Below are positions 35,345 through 42,828 of a stretch of DNA of 64,000 bases, piece after piece. The stretch is from an uncultured Prevotella sp. (GTDB lineage: Bacteria > Bacteroidota > Bacteroidia > Bacteroidales > Bacteroidaceae), in assembly GCA_905234145.1 (NCBI GenBank), contig CAJOGK010000025.1:44475-108474 (forward strand), given 5' to 3'. A model generated the notes under the pieces. The model was not told where the DNA came from and did not search any database. It worked only from the letters and a program-made list of their open reading frames with translations. Each line of letters starts with the position of its first letter. Position 1 is the first letter of the stretch. The position numbers and the translations under genes are program-made.

Positions 35345-36352
35345 TTAGTCCTTTTTAATCTTTTTGATGCGTGGACGCATTTTTACTTTTGGAGCCATAT
35401 CCTTCCTGACTTTCTCTTTTGGAGGATCAATGTGCTTCAGCAGTCGTTTTGTCTCTACCAGATTACGGGCAATGGCATCGAGCATGCCGTTAATGTAGCC
35501 GGAACTCTTAGCGGTAGAGTAAAGCTTTGCCAAGTCAACGTATTCGTTGATGGTAACGCTGATGGGCACATTGGGCAGTGTCATCATCTCGGCGATGGCA
35601 ATCTGCATCAGGATAATGTCCATATATGCCAAACGTGAGAAATCCCAATTGCGCGAAGCCTCGCTCATATAATGCTGATACTCGTCGGCATTCAGGATGG
35701 CTGCACGGAAAAGCTTACGGGCAAAATCTTTCTCCTCGTCGCTGTCCCATTCGGGCAGGAGTTCCATCTTGCTTCCATCCTGCTCATTGAAGCGCTTGAT
35801 GGTTTTTATCACGAAAGTGTCGATGATCTCTTTGTCGTCATTCCAATACAAACTCTGATCCTCAAGGATTGAGTCGAGGTCTTCATCGTTCTGAATGAAT
35901 GTCTTGTAGAGCTTTCGCCACAACTCACGATCAGCATCGTAATTGTCTTCATCGCTGTTCATGTAACTTTGATAGATTTCGCTCTGTTCAATCTTCTCAA
36001 ACAGCTGTCCGAGATAAGCTGACGAATCCTCCCACGAAATTTTCTGGGTACTCATGAACTCTTGTAGCTGCTTGTTTTCGCTTAGCTGAATAGCAAAGCG
36101 ATTGAATGCAAATTTCTGGGAAGGTTCTTCCTTGCCCTCTCTTTTTGCACGCGTAAGTGCTACTTCATAACGCTTCTCAGCTTCTTTTGTCACGGCTACT
36201 ATCAGCCCCAACAAGTAGTTGTAAAGGTCATAAGCTTTTGACAAGCTGAAGAATAATTCTTTCTCAGCTGAGTCGATGTTCTTGTTACCGTTTTGATAGT
36301 ACGCATAGGTTAACTGAACAATCTTGATTCTGATAATTTCTCTGTTAATCAT
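35345..36352 (-). CDS. nusB: Transcription antitermination factor NusB (long form)
   Basis: A 335-residue protein starting at ATG 36352, 37 nt below a -7 box. The N-terminus INREIIRIKIVQLTYAYYQNG and the C-terminal NusB fold (RLAYMDIILMQIAIAEMMTLPNVPISVTINEYVDLAKLY) flank a charged middle part. Long NusB proteins of this size are usual in Bacteroidota. It acts in rRNA antitermination with NusE. The C-terminus is a Lys-rich tail. Confidence 0.9.
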   Translation of the reverse strand: MINREIIRIKIVQLTYAYYQNGNKNIDSAEKELFFSLSKAYDLYNYLLGLIVAVTKEAEKRYEVALTRAKREGKEEPSQKFAFNRFAIQLSENKQLQEFMSTQKISWEDSSAYLGQLFEKIEQSEIYQSYMNSDEDNYDADRELWRKLYKTFIQNDEDLDSILEDQSLYWNDDKEIIDTFVIKTIKRFNEQDGSKMELLPEWDSDEEKDFARKLFRAAILNADEYQHYMSEASRNWDFSRLAYMDIILMQIAIAEMMTLPNVPISVTINEYVDLAKLYSTAKSSGYINGMLDAIARNLVETKRLLKHIDPPKEKVRKDMAPKVKMRPRIKKIKKD

Positions 36353-36388
36353 CTCACTTGATGTTTTAATATTACTTAATTTGTGCGG

Positions 36389-36396
36389 CAAAGGTA
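36389..36396 (-). promoter_or_regulatory. -7 box for the nusB operon
   Basis: Minus-strand TACCTTTG followed by GCCGCAC, upstream of nusB-yajC-ybbR-coaE-DUF5606. Confidence 0.65.
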
Positions 36397-36490
36397 GGCA
36401 TTTTTCCGCAATCCTGCAAGAAATAAACTAAAAAATCCTCTTTTTTTTAATTTTTTCATTATTTCATTTTTTCAATTCAGAAAAAAAGTG

Positions 36491-36498
36491 TACCTTTG
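36491..36498 (+). promoter_or_regulatory. -7 box for the L25-pth-S4 transcript
   Basis: TACCTTTG followed by GCACC, giving a ~90-nt leader before L25. Confidence 0.65.
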
Positions 36499-36589
36499 CA
36501 CCGCTTTTTCTCAAAGCACTACGATTTTTCGTGTGATGGCGAATTAAGCAAAAGGTATTAATAACAACTTAATTTAGAGTAACACATTT

Positions 36590-37189
36590 ATGAAAGAAAT
36601 TAGCGTAAGTGGACAGAAGCGTGCCACAACTGGTAAGAAAGCCAGCAAAGAGATGCGTAAGGAGGGACTTGTTCCTTGTAACCTTTATGGTGAGAAGAAG
36701 GGTGAGAATGGTGCACCCGAGGCTTTGGCATTTGCCATTCCTGCTGCTCAGCTCCGTCGCGTAGTTTATTCTCCCGATGTTTATGTTGTAAACCTGACCA
36801 TCGATGGTGAGGCTCACAAGGCTGTTATGAAGGAATTGCAGTTCCACCCAACAACTGATGCGCTGTTGCATGTAGACTTCTTCGAGGTTAACGAGACTAA
36901 GCCTATTACTATCGGTATCCCCGTTAAGCTGACTGGTCATGCTCAGGGTGTTCGCGATGGTGGTCGTTTGAGCCAGGCTGTTCGTACTCTGAACGTTACA
37001 GCTCCATACAAGCAGATTCCTGAGGTTCTGGATATCGACGTAACCGATCTGAAGCTTGGTAAGGCTATCAAGGTAGCTGAGCTGAACTTCGAAGGTTTGC
37101 AGATTGCTACACCTGCTCAGGTTGTTGTATGCTCAGTGAAGGCTACTCGTGCTTCACGTTCAGCTGCAGCTGCTGAGGCCGCTCAGTAA
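36590..37189 (+). CDS. rplY: Ribosomal protein L25/general stress protein Ctc
   Basis: A 199-residue bL25 of the long CTC type: the N-terminal 5S-rRNA-binding domain (GKKASKEMRKEGLVPCNLYG) is followed by the C-terminal CTC domain (KPITIGIPVKLTGHAQGVRDGGRL). It binds 5S rRNA in the large subunit. The C-terminus is Ala-rich. It is followed by pth after 29 nt, a common pairing. Confidence 0.95.
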   Translation: MKEISVSGQKRATTGKKASKEMRKEGLVPCNLYGEKKGENGAPEALAFAIPAAQLRRVVYSPDVYVVNLTIDGEAHKAVMKELQFHPTTDALLHVDFFEVNETKPITIGIPVKLTGHAQGVRDGGRLSQAVRTLNVTAPYKQIPEVLDIDVTDLKLGKAIKVAELNFEGLQIATPAQVVVCSVKATRASRSAAAAEAAQ

Positions 37190-37218
37190 TCAGTCCACTG
37201 TCTGTAATCCGATAGGAA

Positions 37219-37797
37219 ATGGACAAATTCTTGATTGTTGGTCTGGGAAATATCGGCGATGAGTACGAGATGACCCGCCACAACACAGGTTTCATGGTAT
37301 TGGATGCTTTTGCTAAGGCATCCAATATTGTTTTTGAGGATCGCCGTTACGGCTTTGTAGCTGAGACATCGCTCAAAGGTCGGAAGGTGTTCCTCTTGAA
37401 ACCGTCTACCTTTATGAACCTGAGTGGTAATGCTGTACGTTATTGGTTGAATAAGGAAAATATTGAACAGAAAAGATTGCTTGTGATCAGCGATGACGTG
37501 GCTTTGCCTTTAGGCGCATTCCGCTTGAAAGCAGGTGGCTCGAATGGCGGGCATAACGGCTTGGGCCATATCCAGCAGCTGATAGGTCAGAATTATGCCC
37601 GTTTGCGCATGGGTATTGGCAACGACTTTCCAAAGGGTATGCAGATAGACTGGGTACTGGGAAAGTATGATGAAGAGGATTTGAAAACCCTGCAGCCCAG
37701 TATTGATACTGCAGTGGAGATTATCAAGAGCTTTGTGCTGGCAGGTATTGATATTACAATGAATCAGTTTAACAAACTCGGAAAGGTAAAAAAGTGA
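37219..37797 (+). CDS. pth: Peptidyl-tRNA hydrolase
   Basis: A 192-residue enzyme that releases peptides from peptidyl-tRNA. It has [19 protein letters not shown] with catalytic His, then [18 protein letters not shown] and GGHNGLGHI. The last residues (GKVKK) and the stop are encoded by an AAAAGGTAAAAAAGT-type repeat that continues to the next gene. Confidence 0.95.
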   Translation: MDKFLIVGLGNIGDEYEMTRHNTGFMVLDAFAKASNIVFEDRRYGFVAETSLKGRKVFLLKPSTFMNLSGNAVRYWLNKENIEQKRLLVISDDVALPLGAFRLKAGGSNGGHNGLGHIQQLIGQNYARLRMGIGNDFPKGMQIDWVLGKYDEEDLKTLQPSIDTAVEIIKSFVLAGIDITMNQFNKLGKVKK

Positions 37798-37815
37798 AAA
37801 GGTAAAAAAGTAAGT
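37784..37815. repeat. AAAGGTAAAAAAGT junction repeat
   Basis: Two near-identical units span the end of pth and the spacer before the S4 gene. The same unit occurs, in minus orientation, in the ACP/ketosynthase spacer at 54991-55045. Confidence 0.7.
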
Positions 37816-38196
37816 ATGGACGAGGCAAGAGTTGATAAGTGGCTTTGGGCTGCGCGTATCTTCAAAACGCGCTCTATCGCAGTTGATGCCTGTAAAAATG
37901 GTCGCGTGACGATTGAGGGTGTAAACGTCAAACCATCGCGCTCTGTGAAAGTGGGCGAGGTGATTTCCGTGCGCAAACCTCCCATTACCTATTCTTTTCG
38001 AATCCTCAAAACGATCGAGCAGCGGGTGGGTGCCAAGTTGTTGCCGGAAATTTATGAGAATGTGACGGCACCTGAACAGTACGAGTTGCTGGAGATGACC
38101 CGTATCAGCGGTTTTGTAGACCGCGCCAGAGGCACAGGGCGTCCTACGAAGAAGGATCGTAGAAGTCTGGATGCCTTTATTAACGACATGGAATAA
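37816..38196 (+). CDS. S4-domain RNA-binding protein (Hsp15-like)
   Basis: A 126-residue protein with an N-terminal S4 domain (RVDKWLWAARIFKTRSIAVDACKNGRV) like heat-shock protein 15, which binds stalled 50S subunits. The C-terminal tail is basic (RARGTGRPTKKDRR). It starts 18 nt after pth, and a role in stalled-ribosome handling would fit that neighbour. Confidence 0.88.
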   Translation: MDEARVDKWLWAARIFKTRSIAVDACKNGRVTIEGVNVKPSRSVKVGEVISVRKPPITYSFRILKTIEQRVGAKLLPEIYENVTAPEQYELLEMTRISGFVDRARGTGRPTKKDRRSLDAFINDME

Positions 38197-38217
38197 TAAT
38201 AAACGAACGTATAAACG

Positions 38218-39207
38218 ATGTTACTGCAAATTGTCTATATCATTGTGGGCGTGGCTCTCGTTATTTGGGGAGCTGACCGCTTAACGAGCAGCGCTTCATC
38301 ATTGGCGCGGGATATGCGTGTGTCAGAAGCTGTTATCGGTTTGACCATTCTGGCTGCAGGAACCTCAGCTCCTGAGCTGTTTGTCAGCATGGTATCGGCG
38401 CTGAAAGGTACTGCTGATATGGCTGTGGGAAATGTGATTGGCTCAAACATCTTTAACGTGATGCTCATCGTGGGCTGTTCGGCTGTAGTGGCTCCTATTA
38501 CCGTGTCGTGGAGTACGGTGCGTAAGGATATTCCTTTTGCTGTGGGGGCATCATTATTACTCTTCCTGTTGTGTTTCGATGATATGGACTCGCCTCACTT
38601 GTGGGGTAATGAAATTAGCCGTTCCGACGGTTATATCCTCTTAGTAGGTTTTATTGCGTTTATGCTCTACACTTTCCAGATGGCCCGAAAGAATGGTATT
38701 CTTCCCAAGCATGAAGAGGAGTTGGGACATGTGGAAGAAAAGGAAGCAAAGGATTATTCTCGTATTTGGCGCCACCTTTTGTTGATGGTATTAGGGTTGG
38801 GCTGTCTGATTTTTGGCAGTAACTTGTTTGTAGATGGTGCCACGTATGTGGCCTACCGCTATGGCGTGCGCCAAAGTATTGTGGGATTAACCATCGTGGC
38901 TGGTGGTACGTCATTGCCGGAATTGGCTACCAGTGTGGTTGCTGCCTATAAAGGAAAGTCTGCACTTGCCCTTGGAAACGTCATAGGTTCGAATGTGTTT
39001 AACATCCTGTTGATATTAGGAATGACTGCAGTGGTACATCCCTTGCGTATCATGGGTATTACCATCGTCGATCTGACGATGATGTTGGTAAGTGTGGGAC
39101 TTCTGTGGCTTTTTGCCTTCACAAAACTGTCAGTTTCGCGTAGAGAGGGTGGGGTGCTCATTTGTGGCTTCATTACTTATATGGCCTGGCTGATTTATTT
39201 ATTATGA
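38218..39207 (+). CDS. Calcium/sodium antiporter (YrbG-like)
   Basis: A 329-residue CaCA-family exchanger with two homologous halves. Each carries the alpha-repeat: GTSAPELFVSMVSALKG with GNVIGSNIFN, and GGTSLPELATSVVAAYKG with GNVIGSNVFN. Ten or so membrane helices are evident. Its stop overlaps the next start as ATGA. Confidence 0.92.
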   Translation: MLLQIVYIIVGVALVIWGADRLTSSASSLARDMRVSEAVIGLTILAAGTSAPELFVSMVSALKGTADMAVGNVIGSNIFNVMLIVGCSAVVAPITVSWSTVRKDIPFAVGASLLLFLLCFDDMDSPHLWGNEISRSDGYILLVGFIAFMLYTFQMARKNGILPKHEEELGHVEEKEAKDYSRIWRHLLLMVLGLGCLIFGSNLFVDGATYVAYRYGVRQSIVGLTIVAGGTSLPELATSVVAAYKGKSALALGNVIGSNVFNILLILGMTAVVHPLRIMGITIVDLTMMLVSVGLLWLFAFTKLSVSRREGGVLICGFITYMAWLIYLL

Positions 39208-39899
39208 TGGAAAATAGAAGTAATCAAAGGATTAGTGTGCTGTTTATGTTTTACGGCATACTGTTTTGCGTGTGCCTGATAACGGCAAACGTATTGGAAA
39301 CTAAACAGATATCTCTGGGGCCTGCGAATATGACAGCAGGACTTATTGTGTTCCCTGTGAGTTATATTATCAACGACGTGGTTTGTGAGGTATGGGGATA
39401 CCGTCGCACCCGTCTGCTTATTTGGATGGGATTTGCCATGAACTTTTTATTTGTGGCGTTTGGTGCCATCGCCGATTGGATTCCCGGTGCGCCGTACTGG
39501 CATGGTGAGGAGGGATTCCATCAGATATTTGGTTTGGCGCCTCGTATCGCAGGTGCATCGTTCTTAGCCTTCCTGGCAGGATCGTTTATGAATGCCTACG
39601 TGATGAGTAAGATGAAGTTGAGCTCTAATGGTAAGAACTTCTCGGCACGTGCCGTGATGAGTACTATCTGGGGCGAGTTGACCGATTCTATTATCTTCTT
39701 CCCGTTGGCACTTGGTGGCGTTATCCCCTGGGAGGAGATGCCATCGCTGGTCATTACGCAGGTAACGCTGAAGACGTTATACGAAATCGTCGCACTTCCT
39801 GTAACCATCCGTGTGGTAAATTTCACCAAGAAGCACGATAAGGAAGATGTGTACGATCTGGATGTAACATATAACATTTTTAAAGTTAAGGAGTTATGA
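39204..39899 (+). CDS. Queuosine precursor transporter (YhhQ/QPTR)
   Basis: A 231-residue membrane protein starting at ATG 39204, overlapping the antiporter stop. Features include [13 protein letters not shown], the acidic [14 protein letters not shown] and LADSIIF-like [13 protein letters not shown]. It imports preQ0/preQ1 for queuosine. It is followed, with a stop/start overlap, by queF. Confidence 0.9.
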   Translation: MMENRSNQRISVLFMFYGILFCVCLITANVLETKQISLGPANMTAGLIVFPVSYIINDVVCEVWGYRRTRLLIWMGFAMNFLFVAFGAIADWIPGAPYWHGEEGFHQIFGLAPRIAGASFLAFLAGSFMNAYVMSKMKLSSNGKNFSARAVMSTIWGELTDSIIFFPLALGGVIPWEEMPSLVITQVTLKTLYEIVALPVTIRVVNFTKKHDKEDVYDLDVTYNIFKVKEL

Positions 39900-40369
39900 T
39901 GAGAGAACAAGAAGGCTTGCAGGCACTCGGTAAAAAGACTGAGTACAAGAGTGATTATGCACCAGAGGTGCTTGAGACGTTTATGAACAAGCATCCTGAG
40001 AATGATTACTGGGTACAGTTTAACTGTCCTGAGTTTACTTCGCTTTGCCCAATCACGGGTCAGCCTGATTTTGCCGAAATTCAGATAATGTATATGCCGG
40101 GTGAGAAGATGGTGGAGAGCAAGAGCCTGAAGCTTTATCTCTTTAGCTTCCGTAATCATGGCGATTTTCATGAAGACTGTGTCAATGTCATCATGAAGGA
40201 CTTGATAAAGCTGATGGATCCTAAGTATATCGAGGTCATCGGCCTATTTACCCCACGTGGTGGTATCAGCATCTATCCGTATGCCAATTACGGGCGAAAA
40301 GGTACAAAATATGAACAATTGGCAGAACAACGCCTGATGCAACATTCTTTCCACTGCAAAAAAATATAA
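39896..40369 (+). CDS. queF: QueF, preQ0 reductase
   Basis: A 157-residue NADPH-dependent 7-cyano-7-deazaguanine reductase of the short type. The active-site Cys lies in [36 protein letters not shown] follows. It reduces imported preQ0 to preQ1. Bacteroidota often have queC between the transporter and queF; here they are directly adjacent. Confidence 0.95.
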   Translation: MMREQEGLQALGKKTEYKSDYAPEVLETFMNKHPENDYWVQFNCPEFTSLCPITGQPDFAEIQIMYMPGEKMVESKSLKLYLFSFRNHGDFHEDCVNVIMKDLIKLMDPKYIEVIGLFTPRGGISIYPYANYGRKGTKYEQLAEQRLMQHSFHCKKI

Positions 40370-40375
40370 AAAATG

Positions 40376-40408
40376 GCCGCTAAATGCGGCTATTTCATTT
40401 TTTTTTTC
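40376..40408 (+). terminator. Terminator after queF
   Basis: GCCGC / GCGGC stem with TAAAT loop, followed by TATTTCA and a run of nine or more T. Confidence 0.8.
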
Positions 40409-40416
40409 TATTTTTG
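40409..40416 (+). promoter_or_regulatory. -7 box for the OadA-like gene
   Basis: TATTTTTG followed by GCAAAC, 30 nt upstream of the ATG, abutting the queF terminator. Confidence 0.55.
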
Positions 40417-40446
40417 CAAACATATTACTATTGATCATTTCATAAT

Positions 40447-42228
40447 ATGGCAAAAAAGAAAATCCAGTTTAGTCTCGTTTATAGAGACATGTGGCAGTCT
40501 TCAGGCAAGTTCCAACCCCGTAAGGATCAGTTAGAGCGTATTGCCCCAGCGATTATCGATATGGGCTGTTTCGCCCGAGTAGAAACCAATGGTGGCGCCT
40601 TCGAGCAGGTTAACCTGATGGCTGGCGAGAACCCCAATCTGGCTGTTCGTGCTTTCTGTAAGCCTTTCAACGAGGTTGGCATCAAAACTCACATGCTTGA
40701 TCGTGGTCTGAACGCACTCCGTATGTATCCAGTGCCCGATGATGTACGTGCACTGATGTATAAGGTAAAGCACGCTCAGGGCGTAGACATCACTCGTATC
40801 TTCTGCGGATTGAACGATACCCGTAACATCATTCCCAGCATCAAATGGGCTAAGGAAGGCGGTATGACACCACAGGCTACCCTGTGTATCACCACATCGC
40901 CTGTTCACACCGTAGAGTACTACGCAGCTATCGCCGACGAGGTCATCGCTGCAGGTGCAGAGGAAATCTGTCTGAAAGATATGGCAGGTATTGGTCAGCC
41001 AGCTATGCTGGGCGCTCTGACGAAGGCTATCAAAACCAAGCATCCTGATATCATTATTCAGTATCACGGACACTCTGGTCCTGGACTCTCGATGGCATCA
41101 ATCCTCGAAGTATGTAACAACGGTGCTGACATCATCGATACCGCTATCGAGCCACTCAGCTGGGGTAAAGTTCACCCAGACATCATCTCTGTTCAGAGCA
41201 TGCTGAAGAATGAAGGCTTCGAGGTGGCTGATCTGAATATGAACGCCTATATGCAGGCTCGTACACTTACTCAGGAGTTTATCGACGACTGGTTGGGATG
41301 CTTCATCAACCCAGCAAACAAGCACATGTCGTCATTGCTGCTTGGTAGCGGTCTGCCTGGTGGTATGATGGGCTCTATGATGGCTGATCTTGGTCCTATC
41401 CAGAAGATGATTAACAAGGAGCGTGAGAAGAAGGGTGAGAGTACACTTACGATGGACGACATGCTCGTGAAGCTGTTCAACGAGGTAGAATACGTATGGC
41501 CAAAGGTTGGATATCCCCCATTGGTAACACCATTCTCTCAGTACACTAAGAACATCGCTCTGATGAACCTCCTCACGATGGAGCAGGGCAAGGGTCGTTA
41601 CGTGATGATGGACGATGCTATCTGGGGTATGATTCTTGGTAAGAGCGGTAAGGTGCCTGGCACAATTGCACCTGAGCTGATTGAGCTGGCTGAGAAGAAG
41701 GGTCTTAAATTTACCGATGCCGATCCTCACACCCTGTTGGAGAACGCGCTCGACGGATTCCGCAAGGAGATGGATGAGAATGGTTGGGAATACGGACCCG
41801 ATGATGAAGAGCTCTTCGAGCTGGCTATGCACCCAGAGCAGTATCGCCCATTCAAGAGTGGTCAGGCCAAGAAGCAGTTGCTGGCTGATATCCAGAAGGC
41901 TAAGGATGCTAAGCTCGGTGGTGGCAAGAAGATTTCTCAGGAAGAGATCGATGCTATCAAGCACGCTAAGGCCGATGCTATAAAGGCTCCTCTGGCAGGT
42001 CAGCTGTTATGGGGCTTCGGTGGCGAAGGTGTATTGGCACCATGTGTAGAGCCATTCATCGGTCAGAAGTACAAGGAGGGCGACACCTTCTGTTATCTGC
42101 AGACCAAGTGGGGCGAAATCATCGAGATTCCTGCTGCAATGGGTGGCAAACTCGTGGATATCAGCGTTAAACCAGGTCAGAATATCCGCCAGAATGATGT
42201 GATTGCTTGGATTGAACGCGAAGCATGA
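40447..42228 (+). CDS. OadA/PycB-like carboxyltransferase
   Basis: A 593-residue protein like oxaloacetate decarboxylase alpha/pyruvate carboxylase B. The TIM-barrel carboxyltransferase domain keeps a modified entry motif (YRDMWQSS), KDMAGIGQPA with the lysine expected to be carbamylated, and the metal-binding HGH in QYHGHSGPG. A helical domain follows. The C-terminal ~80 residues have a biotinyl/lipoyl-type fold (GDTFCYLQTKWGEIIEIPA), but the AMKM biotinylation motif is replaced by QTKWG. It would move CO2 between biotin and a keto acid, perhaps with a separate biotin carrier. Confidence 0.85.
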   Translation: MAKKKIQFSLVYRDMWQSSGKFQPRKDQLERIAPAIIDMGCFARVETNGGAFEQVNLMAGENPNLAVRAFCKPFNEVGIKTHMLDRGLNALRMYPVPDDVRALMYKVKHAQGVDITRIFCGLNDTRNIIPSIKWAKEGGMTPQATLCITTSPVHTVEYYAAIADEVIAAGAEEICLKDMAGIGQPAMLGALTKAIKTKHPDIIIQYHGHSGPGLSMASILEVCNNGADIIDTAIEPLSWGKVHPDIISVQSMLKNEGFEVADLNMNAYMQARTLTQEFIDDWLGCFINPANKHMSSLLLGSGLPGGMMGSMMADLGPIQKMINKEREKKGESTLTMDDMLVKLFNEVEYVWPKVGYPPLVTPFSQYTKNIALMNLLTMEQGKGRYVMMDDAIWGMILGKSGKVPGTIAPELIELAEKKGLKFTDADPHTLLENALDGFRKEMDENGWEYGPDDEELFELAMHPEQYRPFKSGQAKKQLLADIQKAKDAKLGGGKKISQEEIDAIKHAKADAIKAPLAGQLLWGFGGEGVLAPCVEPFIGQKYKEGDTFCYLQTKWGEIIEIPAAMGGKLVDISVKPGQNIRQNDVIAWIEREA

Positions 42229-42767
42229 TAGATTATCAGAAAATTATCGATAAGTATTATCCGTCGGAGAATGAACTCCGACGGATACTCTTAATTCATT
42301 CCCGTCAGGTGGCTGATCGCTGCTTGCGGATAGCGAAGGTGCATCCAGAGTTGCGACTGGATACCGAGTTTCTCGAAGAAGCCGCTATGCTTCACGATAT
42401 TGGCATCTATCGCTGTAATGCACCTGGCATTCAGTGTTTCGGCACCGAACCGTATATCTGTCACGGCTATATAGGAGGAGAGATCATGCGCCAAGAGGGA
42501 TGGCCTCGCGTCGCTTTTGTATGCGAACGTCATACTGGTACAGGTCTCAGTCGAAAGCAAATAGAGAGTCAGGGATTGCCTTTGCCGCTCGATCGTAGCT
42601 ACGAACCCGACGTGCTAGAGGAGCAGGTGGTGTGCTATGCCGACAAATTTTATTCAAAATCTCATCTCGATCGTGAGCTGACTGTACTGGAAACGGCTCA
42701 GAGTTTAGAGAAATTTGGCTCTGTAGGTGTGCAGAAATTCCTAAAATGGGTTGATATGTTTGAATAA
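42225..42767 (+). CDS. HD-domain phosphohydrolase
   Basis: A 180-residue protein with an HD domain: HSRQVADRC, then AMLHDIGIYRC and ERHTGTGLS. Small HDIG proteins are nucleotide or phosphate-ester hydrolases; the substrate is unknown. Its ATG overlaps the stop of the preceding gene (ATGA). Confidence 0.85.
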   Translation: MIDYQKIIDKYYPSENELRRILLIHSRQVADRCLRIAKVHPELRLDTEFLEEAAMLHDIGIYRCNAPGIQCFGTEPYICHGYIGGEIMRQEGWPRVAFVCERHTGTGLSRKQIESQGLPLPLDRSYEPDVLEEQVVCYADKFYSKSHLDRELTVLETAQSLEKFGSVGVQKFLKWVDMFE

Positions 42768-42828
42768 ATAGCAAAATCTGTAATAATCTCTGTTAATCTT
42801 TGGTGGAAATCGCAAAATTATTTGTATT

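Noticed and set aside
36535..36549. Leader peptide before L25
   Set aside because: The only frame there is three codons (MAN); no terminator or amino-acid-rich run is present.
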